63,900 bases of DNA. It comes from Calditrichales bacterium. GTDB taxonomy: Bacteria > Calditrichota > Calditrichia > Calditrichales > J004. Of the stretch, positions 1 through 10,042 are shown in pieces; position 1 is the stretch's first letter, and each line of letters opens with the position of its first letter. The DNA is taken from the NCBI GenBank assembly GCA_015493745.1, contig WGCN01000005.1:1-63900 (forward strand), in the 5' to 3' direction. The translations under genes were made by a program, and so were the position numbers. The notes below the pieces were generated by a model, which was given only the letters and a program-made list of their open reading frames with translations, had not been told where the DNA came from and made no database searches.

Positions 1-3000
1 CAATGGCCAACACGGATCCGGAAGGATTATACCGGGCATCTCGGGCGAATTGTCCCTCCGGCGTTATATAGCGGCTGACGATTTGTCCCCTTTCCGCTAA
101 ATCGGAAAGGGTTCTCTCCGTAGCCCAAAAGCGTCCCTCTCCGTTGGAAACGGGAATGATATAGTCTTCATCCGGGTTAACAAGCTGAGTCCAGGGTGAT
201 AATGAGGAGACAATGCGGGTGTGGACATAACCGGAATGGTGCCTCTTCAAGCGATTAAAAGTCAATGTCGGGGCATCCTCCGGCAACCGCTCCAAAACGC
301 GGCCATAGGGCAAAAGCCCCAAACGGATTAAGGCCTGAAAACCGTTACAAACCCCCAGAATCAGGCCATCGTTTTTTTGCAGCAAAATATCCACGGCATC
401 ACGCACGGCAGGGTTACGGAATACCGCAGCAATAAATTTCCCGGAACCTTCGGGTTCATCTCCGGCGCTAAACCCGCCGGGGATCATTATTATCTGACTG
501 GAGACAATCTTACCGGCCAACTCCCGTAAGGACTGTTGTAACAGTTGTGGGGTTCTGTTCTTAAAAATAAAAATCTCCGCCTCGGCTCCGGCCCGTTCCC
601 AGGCATGGGCGGAATCAAACTCACAATTGGTACCCGGAAACACGGGGATGATCACTTTGGGCTTCTTCACGGATATCCGGCATTTTCGCTGCCCGCACCG
701 TCCGGGCACCTCTATCTCCGGGTCATTGGCGGCATTGTAAGCGGTAGGAAAGACCTCTTCCAAAGGCTCTTCAAAATCCTGGTTGAGTTTTTCCAAAGCC
801 AGGCGCATGGAGCCGACCCTGATCTGTGGCACCGGCAGGGTTTTACCAATTACTTTTAGGGACAATTGTTTGTCTTTTAAAAAAGAGAGCATCTTTTCAT
901 CAATCTCAAGCAAAAGCGCCCCATACTGTGGCGTAAAGGCCCCGGAACCGTCATGGGTCACTTCAAAACCGACCCGGTTGCCGAAGGCCATCTTTACCAG
1001 GGCAGCGGCATATCCCCCGTAACCCACGGCCTGCGCGGCATAAATTTTTCCCATCCGGCTTAATTCATTTACGGCTTTATAAGCCGCGTAACTCTCCCCG
1101 GGGTTTACCAGGGACTTTTCATCCCGCCGACCATACACCAGAACAATCAGATGCCCCGCGCCCTTGAGATCATTGCTGATAACCCCGGAAACCGGCATGG
1201 GAGCCAGGGCAAACGAGACCAAAGTCGGCGGCACATCCAGTTGCTTAAAGGAGCCGGACATACTGTCCTTGCCACCAATGGCGGCCCTGCCGAAAGCCAT
1301 TTGTGCCGTATACGCCCCCAATAAGGCCGCATACGGTTTGCCCCACTTTTCGGGCGAGTCCCCCAGTTTTTCAAAATATTCCTGAAAGGTAAAATAGATA
1401 TTATCCACATCAACACCGGCGGCAACCAACCGGGCCACGGAATCCAAAACAGCATAAAAACCGCCGTGAAAAGGTGACCATTGCGAAAGAAAAGGATCAA
1501 AACCCCAGCTCATGGCGGTGGCGGTATCACTCTCGGCAAAAGGCAGCCGGGAAACCATCGCCTCCACCGGAGTGCCCAGGTATTTCCCCCCCCAGGCATT
1601 CAACACATTTAAGGCGCCAATGGAGTTGTCAAACTGCTCTACCAATCCACGTTGACTGCAAACATTAAGATCGCGAAGCAGCTCCCGCCAGCTTTCCGGA
1701 TTTGCGATATCCCCGGCATGACGATCGGCCCGGAAATAATCCTGTTTTTCATCCGGCGCCTTTATTTTTACCCGGCTTTCACGGCGAAGGCCGTTACTGT
1801 CCAGGAACTCCCGGTCGATATCGACAATAAGCCGGCCTTTCCATTTCATCCGCAAACGCCTGTGAGGCGTAACCCGGGCGATCCTGACAGCTTCCACATT
1901 CTCCGCTTCCGCCAGGGATCGCAGCGCATCATAATCCCCGGCCTCAATAACCACGGCCATCCTCTCCTGGGATTCCGACAAGGCCAGCTCGGTACCGTCC
2001 AAACCGTTGTATTTTTTCGGCAGAGCGTCAAGGTCGATTTCCAAACCGTCGGCCAGCTCTCCCACGGCCACGGAAACTCCGCCCGCACCGAAGTCGTTTG
2101 CCTTTTTCACCAGCCTGCTGAATTGCGGGTTGGCAAACAGCCTCTGTAGCTTGCGCTCCTCGGGCGCATTCCCCTTTTGAACTTCGGCGCTGTTTTCCAG
2201 GGCCTTATCATCATGGGCCCGGGATGATCCGGTCGCCCCGCCGATGCCGTCCCGCCCGGTGGCGCCACCGATCAGTATCACATAATCTCCCGGAGCCGGT
2301 TTTTCCCGGCGGACCTGCTTAGCCGGAACCGCTCCGACCACGGCCCCTATTTCCATGCGTTTGGCCACATAGCCCGGATGATAAATTTCCCTCACCAGTC
2401 CGGTGTTCAGGCCAATCTGGTTACCGTAGGAGCTGTACCCCCTGGCGGCCAGGGTGGTTATGGTGCGTTGAGGCAGCTTGCCGGGTAGGGTGTTTTTCAA
2501 TGCGGCGCGCGGATCGCCGCTGCCGGTTAACCGCATGGCCTGATAGACATAAGCCCTTCCCGACAGGGGATCCCGGATGGCGCCTCCCAAACAGGTGGCG
2601 GCTCCGCCAAAAGGTTCAATCTCCGTCGGATGGTTGTGTGTTTCATTTTTAAACAGTATCAGCCAATCTTCCCGGCCATGCGGGGTTCCGATATTCACGC
2701 GTATGGTGCAGGCATTGATCTCATCGCTTATTTCCAGTTCCGGCAGTTTACCGCTCTTGTGCAATTCCTTCATACAGATGGTGGCCAGATCCATCAGACA
2801 GTCGGCGCGGCCGCTGCTCCCATACACCTTCCTTCGTGATTCCAGATAGTGCCGATAGGCTTGTTTGATAGGCTCCGCATAGCGGGCATCCTCAATCTCA
2901 ACGGATTTTATTTCCGTTAGGAATGTGGTATGTCTGCAATGATCGGACCAATAAGTATCCAGCATTTTTAATTCGGTAACGGTGGGGTCCCGTTGTTCCC

Positions 3001-3616
3001 TGTCTTTAAAATAATCGCGACAGAACTCCAAATCCTCCAGGGTCATCACCAGGCTTAGTTCCCTTTGAAAGTGAATCAGCCCGTCCTTCCCCGCGGCGGT
3101 AAAACCGGACAACACGGCCACGCTTTGGGGCTCGGCACAGGATGATCTTAATTCCCGGGGCTTCCCCAACTCCGCCTTTCGCGAATCCACGGGATTGATA
3201 CAATATTTCTCGATTTTTTTTATATCATCGGGGGTGAGCGCTCCGAAAACAGCAATTACTTTTGCACTGACCACTTTGGGTTCGTGTTCATTATCCAGAA
3301 TACGGATACATTGCTCGGCGGAATCCGCCCGTTGATCAAATTGTCCCGGCAGATAGGAAACCGCTAACAAAAACACCCCGTTCATTTCGGGCAGGTTCTC
3401 TTCATATACGTTATCCTGCACCGGATCGGAGAAGATCGTATCGCGAGCACGGGTATAAACGGCCTCTTTAATATCCTCGATATCGTAACGATAGAAAAGA
3501 CGTACATTCGTTACACGGGATAATTGCAGAAAGCCCTGAAAATCATGTAAAAGATTTTTGGCTTCGAGATCAAAGCCGCTTTTTTTTTCAATAAAGATGC
3601 GATATATGCTGGACAT
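1..3616 (-). CDS. purL: Phosphoribosylformylglycinamidine synthase, single-chain (runs off the window's left edge)
   Basis: Manual translation from ATG at 3616: MSSIYRIFIEKKSGFDLEAKNLLHDF... with TELKMLDTYWSDHCRHTTF and, in the same frame near 335-355, the glutaminase motif GVCNGFQ. Not in the ORF track because its stop lies outside the window. Confidence 0.93.
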   Translation of the reverse strand, partial: MSSIYRIFIEKKSGFDLEAKNLLHDFQGFLQLSRVTNVRLFYRYDIEDIKEAVYTRARDTIFSDPVQDNVYEENLPEMNGVFLLAVSYLPGQFDQRADSAEQCIRILDNEHEPKVVSAKVIAVFGALTPDDIKKIEKYCINPVDSRKAELGKPRELRSSCAEPQSVAVLSGFTAAGKDGLIHFQRELSLVMTLEDLEFCRDYFKDREQRDPTVTELKMLDTYWSDHCRHTTFLTEIKSVEIEDARYAEPIKQAYRHYLESRRKVYGSSGRADCLMDLATICMKELHKSGKLPELEISDEINACTIRVNIGTPHGREDWLILFKNETHNHPTEIEPFGGAATCLGGAIRDPLSGRAYVYQAMRLTGSGDPRAALKNTLPGKLPQRTITTLAARGYSSYGNQIGLNTGLVREIYHPGYVAKRMEIGAVVGAVPAKQVRREKPAPGDYVILIGGATGRDGIGGATGSSRAHDDKALENSAEVQKGNAPEERKLQRLFANPQFSRLVKKANDFGAGGVSVAVGELADGLEIDLDALPKKYNGLDGTELALSESQERMAVVIEAGDYDALRSLAEAENVEAVRIARVTPHRRLRMKWKGRLIVDIDREFLDSNGLRRESRVKIKAPDEKQDYFRADRHAGDIANPESWRELLRDLNVCSQRGLVEQFDNSIGALNVLNAWGGKYLGTPVEAMVSRLPFAESDTATAMSWGFDPFLSQWSPFHGGFYAVLDSVARLVAAGVDVDNIYFTFQEYFEKLGDSPEKWGKPYAALLGAYTAQMAFGRAAIGGKDSMSGSFKQLDVPPTLVSFALAPMPVSGVISNDLKGAGHLIVLVYGRRDEKSLVNPGESYAAYKAVNELSRMGKIYAAQAVGYGGYAAALVKMAFGNRVGFEVTHDGSGAFTPQYGALLLEIDEKMLSFLKDKQLSLKVIGKTLPVPQIRVGSMRLALEKLNQDFEEPLEEVFPTAYNAANDPEIEVPGRCGQRKCRISVKKPKVIIPVFPGTNCEFDSAHAWERAGAEAEIFIFKNRTPQLLQQSLRELAGKIVSSQIIMIPGGFSAGDEPEGSGKFIAAVFRNPAVRDAVDILLQKNDGLILGVCNGFQALIRLGLLPYGRVLERLPEDAPTLTFNRLKRHHSGYVHTRIVSSLSPWTQLVNPDEDYIIPVSNGEGRFWATERTLSDLAERGQIVSRYITPEGQFARDARYNPSGSVLAI

Positions 3617-3686
3617 GGCGCCTCACCTTTAGATGGAAGACGCCAATTTAAAAGGTTGCGGTCTTTTAAAAAAGAGATACGAAAAA

Positions 3687-4907
3687 TTAATTCCTGGAAT
3701 AGGGTGATTTTACATGCGGAAAGCTGACTATGAATTCCGTTCCTTCACCGGGGGTGCTAATCAGCTTCAGGCGGCCCTCATAATTTTCCACCAGGGACTT
3801 AACCATATAAAGCCCCAGACCGGTTCCCGTAGGTCCCTCATCCACACTGCCCGCTTTCGGTTTGGTGGTAAAAAAGGGATCGAAGATTTTCCCCTGTACC
3901 TCCTTTGAGATACCCGGACCGTTATCCCTGATAGAGAAACAGGCCCGCTGATCCTGCAGATAGGATCGTATGATAACGGTAGCGTTTTCCTGACTATACA
4001 TGGCATCAAGGGCATTTCTTAGCAGGTTCTGGAAGATTTGGTTCACTTCACCGGGAACAACCTTTACGTAAAGCAGATCATCACACAACTCAATAATCTT
4101 TTTGGTCTTGTGCTTGAACTGAAAGTCGGCCTGGAAAAATTGTATTTCCTGTTGCAACAGCTCATTAAGATTTACGATACGGGCATCCACTTCGGAATCA
4201 CTGCGCACCTTGGCCATTAAATTATTAACCATTTTAAGCATTTGCTGGTTGGCATTATGAAACTTTTGATAATACTTCACCGAAAAATCTATGAACTTTT
4301 TCCACTCGGTAACAACTTCGGGCCCGGGGTTATCATCCAGCGGCAGCAGTTCATACTTCATTTCCAACAATTGTACTCCATTGGAAATAATGGTAATGGG
4401 GTTTTTAAGATTATGGACGATTCCCTGGCTAAAGAGACTGAAAGCCGCGCTTCTTTCCGCGGTGATCAGGCTTTTGGTTCGCGCCTCCAGCAGTTGTTCC
4501 AGATTTTTATTATACTCCTCTACCTGTTCCATGGCCGCCTTCAGCTTGAGATGTGTTTTAACCCGGGCCAGCACCTCGGCGCTCTCAAAAGGTTTGGCGA
4601 TATAGTCGGCTCCGCCGGCCTCAAAGCCTTCCAGCTTGTCTTCCGTAGCGGTTTTGGCCGAAATAAACAGGACCGGAATATGGGCCGTCTGTTCATTTTC
4701 CTTGATTTTCCGGCAGACCGTAATGCCATCCATTCCCGGCATCATCACATCCAGCAGCAACAGATCCGGATTTACGGATTCCACCATCTTTAGCGCCGCC
4801 GGACCGCTGTCGGCCACGGCAATATCATAGCCGGCATCGGATAATATTTTACCCAGAACCTGAATATTCTCGCTTATATCATCCACAATCAAAATCAAGT
4901 TATTCAT
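3687..4907 (-). CDS. Receiver domain-histidine kinase fusion (REC N-terminal, HATPase C-terminal)
   Basis: ILIVDDISENIQVLGKIL...LLLLDVMMPGMDG...AKPF receiver; HNLKNPI H-box; DNGPGI and GTGLGLYMVKSLVE ATP-binding motifs. Confidence 0.9.
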   Translation of the reverse strand: MNNLILIVDDISENIQVLGKILSDAGYDIAVADSGPAALKMVESVNPDLLLLDVMMPGMDGITVCRKIKENEQTAHIPVLFISAKTATEDKLEGFEAGGADYIAKPFESAEVLARVKTHLKLKAAMEQVEEYNKNLEQLLEARTKSLITAERSAAFSLFSQGIVHNLKNPITIISNGVQLLEMKYELLPLDDNPGPEVVTEWKKFIDFSVKYYQKFHNANQQMLKMVNNLMAKVRSDSEVDARIVNLNELLQQEIQFFQADFQFKHKTKKIIELCDDLLYVKVVPGEVNQIFQNLLRNALDAMYSQENATVIIRSYLQDQRACFSIRDNGPGISKEVQGKIFDPFFTTKPKAGSVDEGPTGTGLGLYMVKSLVENYEGRLKLISTPGEGTEFIVSFPHVKSPYSRN

Positions 4908-4909
4908 TT

Positions 4910-6565
4910 CTACTTCCCGTTTTTATCTGTTAAAAGATGAAACTGTTTATTTAAAAAGCCCATGTCAAACTGTTCAACAGCATTGCTCATTCTTTCATAC
5001 CATTTTTCCAGTTCGGGCCGGTTATAATGATGGGTCAGCTCTTCAATACGCACCAACGTCTCCTTAATTTCGCTCAGCACGGGGCTATGTATGTGTTTCT
5101 CAAATCTATCCCGCAGCTCTGCCAATCCGGGGAACATCTTTAGATCGGGAACACTCTCCTCATTACTTTCCTTACTCACATCACCCGTATCATGGTTTGA
5201 GTATTGTTGCAGCATCCCGGTAAGTACCGGAAAATCAACCGGTTTTAACAGGTAGTCATCAAAACCCGCTTGACGCGCCTTTTCCACATGCATGGCATCA
5301 TTGCTGGCTGAAAAGGCAATGACAGGCACTTGTTCAAATTCTTTTATGGATTTAAACATCTTTAGCCCTTCAAAGCCATCGATCTCCGGCATGTTTATAT
5401 CCATAAGAATTAAATCCGGCCGTGTTTTGCGGGCCAGGGCCAACCCTTTTTTTACCGATGTCGCTCCCAGCACCTTTATGCCTTTTCCCTCATAATAGTG
5501 GCGCAGAAGGGTGATATTCTGTTCCGTATCATCGATAACCATAAAGGAGTTACATAACGGGTGGGTACTTTCTTCATGCTTCTCGCCGGATATGTTTTTT
5601 TCATCTTTTTGAAGGATCTTAATATCCTTGAGATGCAAGGATACTTCCGTTCCCTGCCCTTCAATACTTTGAATATCCAGATGCCCGCCCATTTCACCGG
5701 CAATCAGACGGCAGAGAACCAAACCGATACCCAATCCCTCATAATTTGTATTTGTAGCGGAAGAGGCTTTTTTGAAATAGGCCCTAATGTTTTTAAGTAA
5801 ACCGGCCGGAATACCCGAACCGTTATCGACAATCACAAAAGTAAGATTGGTGCGTTCCTTTCTGATCGGGCCAATTTTTACCTCAAACATGATACGTCCG
5901 TTCTCAGTATATCTTATGGCATTGTCAAAAAGGTGAAACAGAATACGCCGGATATGGTGAAGATCGATATACAGCAGTGGATTCTCTTTGGGGATAATTT
6001 TATCGAAAATAATATTTCTGTCCTGAAGTCTTTTACCTATCCCCTTCCAGCAACTGTTAAATATCTGATGTAAACGTACTTCTTTTTCTTCCAGAGCCAT
6101 GACTCCGGCTTCCAGCTTGCTCAGGGCGATCAGATCGTCAATCAGTGCGGAAAGGTTATTGGCCGACTTAATGATATGTCCGATATAGGCCAGGGAGGCG
6201 CTGTTTTCCTTGTTTTTTTCCTCGGCCAGGATTTGGGCAAATCCGAGAATGGCGTTAAGCGGAGTGCGTAGCTCATGGCTGACATTGGCCAAAAAACCAC
6301 TGCGGGTGGCATTGGCTTTTTCCACCAGTCCCAGGGCATCTTGCAAGGATTGATTTTTTTCTTCCAGCGCAATATGGGCTCTGTGTAAATCGGCGGTACG
6401 CTCTTTTACCAAATCCTCGAGCTGGGAATAAAATTCAAAATATTTTTGAGTGGCCTCTTCTTTTTCCCGGCGGGTTAATTCCAGCTCGTTTTCAAGATGG
6501 CGTATGCGCCTTTCCAGAAGCAGGGTTTTGTCATCCTTGACAGTAAGCTCCATCTTATAAGGCAC
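4910..6565 (-). CDS. Hybrid sensor histidine kinase (HisKA-HATPase-REC)
   Basis: FLANVSHELRTPLNAILGFAQ; DNGSGIP; GLGIGLVLCRLIA; receiver LILMDINMPEIDG...LLKPVD. Confidence 0.92.
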   Translation of the reverse strand: MPYKMELTVKDDKTLLLERRIRHLENELELTRREKEEATQKYFEFYSQLEDLVKERTADLHRAHIALEEKNQSLQDALGLVEKANATRSGFLANVSHELRTPLNAILGFAQILAEEKNKENSASLAYIGHIIKSANNLSALIDDLIALSKLEAGVMALEEKEVRLHQIFNSCWKGIGKRLQDRNIIFDKIIPKENPLLYIDLHHIRRILFHLFDNAIRYTENGRIMFEVKIGPIRKERTNLTFVIVDNGSGIPAGLLKNIRAYFKKASSATNTNYEGLGIGLVLCRLIAGEMGGHLDIQSIEGQGTEVSLHLKDIKILQKDEKNISGEKHEESTHPLCNSFMVIDDTEQNITLLRHYYEGKGIKVLGATSVKKGLALARKTRPDLILMDINMPEIDGFEGLKMFKSIKEFEQVPVIAFSASNDAMHVEKARQAGFDDYLLKPVDFPVLTGMLQQYSNHDTGDVSKESNEESVPDLKMFPGLAELRDRFEKHIHSPVLSEIKETLVRIEELTHHYNRPELEKWYERMSNAVEQFDMGFLNKQFHLLTDKNGK

Positions 6566-7442
6566 CTTTCTCCAACATTTCGGCTATTTCCAGTTGTCCC
6601 TCCTGAATAATCAGGTTTAAGGCATCCTGCTCCAGTCCCAGAGCATCCAGGCAACGGGTGTAGAGATCATCATCAAACAGAGTGGCGCGGTAATAGCCGA
6701 TCTGGGCAAAGTGACACTGAATCGCCGAAATATACATGATGGCGGCCATCTCAAAATACTCTTCCGGTGCTTCGAACGGGTTGGCATGATAGGCGATACA
6801 GTTTACAATTTCATCCGGCAGGTGCCAGTTCAGGGCAATCTCTTTGCCCAGCAGCGCATGATCAAACCCAAACACTTTTCGCTCGATCTTCGTTAGATGA
6901 TGCCCCTGAACATTGGCAATATGCAAAACCTTTGTGAAGGCTTTTCTCAAAAACTGTTCCTCGGCAATCAGACCGATTTTATGCAGCAACCCGGCGGAAT
7001 AGATGCTGTCGCCCTGTTTACCGAATTCACGCCGGTAAATCATTTTGGCAAAATGGGCCGTGGCCACGCTATAGGCCCACAGCTCGGAACGGCGGTATCC
7101 CTCAATGGCTTCATCCTTATCGAACAGTTCACACGCTTTTTGACGCAGGGCCAGCTCCCTGACGGTATTAAAACCCACCCACACGATGGCTTTGCCGACA
7201 TCGTCTATCTGGGTTTGAGCGGCATAAAAGGAGGAATTGGATACGCGTAATATTTTGGCCGTCAGGGGGGGATCAATGCTGATAATTTCCTTTAAATCCT
7301 TGGCTGTGGATTTCGGATCATTGATCAGGCGTATAATACTGCCGACAACGGATTTTATGGAAGATATATCAGAATCATTTATCGCGCTGATAATACGCTC
7401 GATACGTTCGGTTGGGCGATCCGTCTGAACTGCTGTTTCCAT
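6555..7442 (-). CDS. HDOD domain-containing protein
   Basis: Architecture and motifs of HDOD proteins: LKEIISIDPPLTAKILRVSNSSFY, GLLHKIGLIA, FGFDHALLGKEIALNWHLPDEIVNCIAYHANP. Confidence 0.88.
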   Translation of the reverse strand: METAVQTDRPTERIERIISAINDSDISSIKSVVGSIIRLINDPKSTAKDLKEIISIDPPLTAKILRVSNSSFYAAQTQIDDVGKAIVWVGFNTVRELALRQKACELFDKDEAIEGYRRSELWAYSVATAHFAKMIYRREFGKQGDSIYSAGLLHKIGLIAEEQFLRKAFTKVLHIANVQGHHLTKIERKVFGFDHALLGKEIALNWHLPDEIVNCIAYHANPFEAPEEYFEMAAIMYISAIQCHFAQIGYYRATLFDDDLYTRCLDALGLEQDALNLIIQEGQLEIAEMLEKGAL

Positions 7443-7531
7443 GATATTCTCCTGTTGCTAATAGAAAGAATATCGGAACCCGGAGCACCGACCTTTAAAG
7501 GCGTCGTCATTGTGAAAAGAATCAGCGCCTT

Positions 7532-7762
7532 TTACAAAGCCTTAAGCTCACGAAGCGTCTTTATCTCGATAGGTATGCCCTCTATTTCGGCCGCTATTTT
7601 CTCCCGCACGGCATCGGGGTGGTTTTTTACACCGATAATAATACCCGTGACACCGTGTACATTGCCGATACCAATGGACACAACATTGCTCAAAGCCAGC
7701 CATTCATGTTCATGGGCCCGCTTTACCCGCTTGGCCCGTTCCAGCGCCTGGGAGGCCTTCAT
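7532..7762 (-). CDS. Small protein similar to the N-terminal (propeptide-like) domain of the upstream trypsin-like protease
   Basis: 76 aa; NVVSIGIGNVHG...GIIIGVKNHPDAVREKIAAEIEGIPIEI parallels NVVATGIGYKYVDG...CLVCSVEHK...IPPEFDGLPTDV of the protease. ATGA overlap with the protease stop. Confidence 0.75.
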   Translation of the reverse strand: MKASQALERAKRVKRAHEHEWLALSNVVSIGIGNVHGVTGIIIGVKNHPDAVREKIAAEIEGIPIEIKTLRELKAL

Positions 7763-8790
7763 CCGGGCAGCCCTATGTTCAACAGCTCAAAGACATTTTG
7801 AATCCGGTTGATAATGGTGGAATTGGAACTACCGGCAAAAAGCAGACCGACGATTTCGTTGTTGCCGTTTAATATGGCACTGCCGCTGTCCCCGCCGGCA
7901 CTCATATTGCCGGCCATAAGCTGATCCACAAATGTGGCCGTTTTCCCCGCCCCGTAACTTACCCGTGACGTCACATCTATTTGAAGAATTTGCCCCTCGG
8001 TGAAGGCGGTGGTCCGGCCGCTCTTTTTGACATCCATACCCAAAAGGCCCTCGGCCACATCGCTGATGGTGCCGATCTCCATAATTTCCGTTGACAGATC
8101 ATCCTGGTTTATAGGTTTGGCAATGGCCGCATCCACCAGGTTTTCCGCCGCCCGGGGGGTATAGACCGCTTTTAAACGGGACTTACGCCCGGCCATGGCC
8201 GACATGGCGTTTAAAATATTGGCCGAGGCATTGGCAATGGAGCATCCGCTGCCCCCGCCTCCGTTGCCGGGATCCGAACCGTTATCAAACTCTATGGGAA
8301 CAAAGTCGCTGAGCCGGGCCAAAACATCATTTTGACGGCTGCCGCCATCCGTCGGTCCGGGTTGCAAAATATCATCGCCAAGAGTGGCGTCATTGCTGTT
8401 GGCCATCACATGGTTATTGGAAAGGATATATTTTTCACCATCCTTCATCACCGTGCAACCGAGGGTTCCGGCGGTGATGGCAAAATGGCCCAGACTTATC
8501 CCACCCACCGCGGGACGGTGACGGGCTTTGTGGTTTTGAAAAATCGAGAGGGGACCGGTGGTGTATACATCGGTAGGTAAACCGTCAAACTCCGGCGGAA
8601 TACGCTCCGCCAGGCTCAGGCTGCGCATATCCTGCTTGTGCTCCACGGAGCAAACCAAACAGAGTGTATCGGTTTTCCGGCCATCTACATATTTATAACC
8701 GATTCCCGTGGCGACAACATTTCTCTTCTCCATAAGCGTTTGCCTGACATCCTTGATCAGAGTTTGTGCTTCTTGAATTGACAAGGCCAT
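7759..8790 (-). CDS. Trypsin/chymotrypsin-like serine protease (S1-like)
   Basis: SNNHVM (His), GDSGSAI (Ser), GG-rich middle segment, C-terminal EIVGLLFAGSS strand; chymotrypsin-like fold inferred. Confidence 0.8.
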   Translation of the reverse strand: MALSIQEAQTLIKDVRQTLMEKRNVVATGIGYKYVDGRKTDTLCLVCSVEHKQDMRSLSLAERIPPEFDGLPTDVYTTGPLSIFQNHKARHRPAVGGISLGHFAITAGTLGCTVMKDGEKYILSNNHVMANSNDATLGDDILQPGPTDGGSRQNDVLARLSDFVPIEFDNGSDPGNGGGGSGCSIANASANILNAMSAMAGRKSRLKAVYTPRAAENLVDAAIAKPINQDDLSTEIMEIGTISDVAEGLLGMDVKKSGRTTAFTEGQILQIDVTSRVSYGAGKTATFVDQLMAGNMSAGGDSGSAILNGNNEIVGLLFAGSSNSTIINRIQNVFELLNIGLPG

Positions 8791-8885
8791 TACGCTTTTC
8801 TCCTGTTAAATGAAAGATTTTTCGTCAGGTAAAACAGAATCCCGGGGACGGATTAAAAATAAACATATCCCGTTTATATTAATGT

Positions 8886-10031
8886 TTATGGCACAGTGGA
8901 AAGAAGCAATTCATCCTGTCGGTCAATCTCGGCGGAATATTTTTCCATCAGCCCTGGATCGTAAAGGGAAGCAACCCGTAAATGGTTCAGCGCTTCCTTG
9001 TGGTTCCGGGTGCGATAAGCTTTGTAGGCCCGCAAATGTCCACGGGCCAGCATTTCCTTATCCGTGGGTGTGGGATGTTCAAAGGTCCCCTGCAGGGCGG
9101 GTATGGTCAGCGTAACCCCCTGGATCATAAAGTCCGGATTTTTAATCTTATCATGATTGGCTTCATATAACAACGGCCATAAATAACCATTGTCATAATA
9201 GCGCCTGGCCAGCCGCCACAGGCTCTCGCCATGCCGGGTCAGATGGCTGCGCAGGGCCCGTTTTTCAGGAGCAGCCTGCTTGTCGGGCGGTTTAGTAACC
9301 GCCTTCTCTTTGATTTTCTTCTCAACGGTCTTTTCCGGCGCGGACGGGGCTTCCATCGATGTTTGCTGAGCCTGTAACGGAGGGGAATCCTGTTGCCTAA
9401 CCGGATTCTCATCCAGGGGCCAATAGTTCATATAGGCAAAAACAAGCAACAGTATTAATAAAATGGTGGCATAGAGCCCTTTGCGGGAGGTTTGCTCCTC
9501 TTCCTGCAAATAGGAGGGAGGGGGAGGTGAAATACTTTTCTTCTTTTCGGGCTTTTGCACCAAAGTCGGCGCGTAAACCGTTTCTTTCTTCTTTTTGATT
9601 TCCGTCAGGTTTTCCGTTTTTTCCACCTTGGCCTCAATGGCGCCATCCACAAAGGAATCATTTAAAAACCGGTTGAAGGAATCCAGTTCCTTCTCTTTTT
9701 CCACGGATTTTTCCGGCACAGACAGCGGTTTTAAATGCTTGAACTGTTTATTGATCAGCTCCCTTAAACGCTTTTCCGGCTTAAAATAGACCTTGCGGTG
9801 GGCCGGGATGATGATCTCCTGGCCACTGGCCGGAGATCGCCCTCTTCTTTCGGCAATATCCCGCAGACGAAAAATACCAAGCCCCGTCAGATGAACAACA
9901 CCATCTTCCAAAAGGCCCTCACGGATCACGGCGGCCATCTCCCTCACAAAAACACGGCTGATATTTTGTGAGAACCCGCTGCGAGCGGAGATATCATGAA
10001 TCAAACTCTTGAAGGATATTTTTTCAGCCAT
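8886..10031 (-). CDS. HU/IHF-like DNA-binding domain-transmembrane-LysM fusion protein
   Basis: N-terminal HU-like MAEKISFKSLIHDISARSGFSQ...LTGLGIFRLRDIAERRGRSPASGQEIIIPAHRKVYFKPEKRLRELIN; single TM LYATILLILLLVFAYMNYW; LysM HGESLWRLARRYYDNGYLWPLLYEANHDKIKNPDFMIQGVTLTIP. Confidence 0.87.
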   Translation of the reverse strand: MAEKISFKSLIHDISARSGFSQNISRVFVREMAAVIREGLLEDGVVHLTGLGIFRLRDIAERRGRSPASGQEIIIPAHRKVYFKPEKRLRELINKQFKHLKPLSVPEKSVEKEKELDSFNRFLNDSFVDGAIEAKVEKTENLTEIKKKKETVYAPTLVQKPEKKKSISPPPPSYLQEEEQTSRKGLYATILLILLLVFAYMNYWPLDENPVRQQDSPPLQAQQTSMEAPSAPEKTVEKKIKEKAVTKPPDKQAAPEKRALRSHLTRHGESLWRLARRYYDNGYLWPLLYEANHDKIKNPDFMIQGVTLTIPALQGTFEHPTPTDKEMLARGHLRAYKAYRTRNHKEALNHLRVASLYDPGLMEKYSAEIDRQDELLLSTVP

Positions 10032-10042
10032 ACACCATCTCC

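Noticed and set aside
545-2849. Several short ORFs on both strands in the first 3 kb
   Set aside because: All lie in alternative frames of purL, which reads open from 3616 to the window edge.
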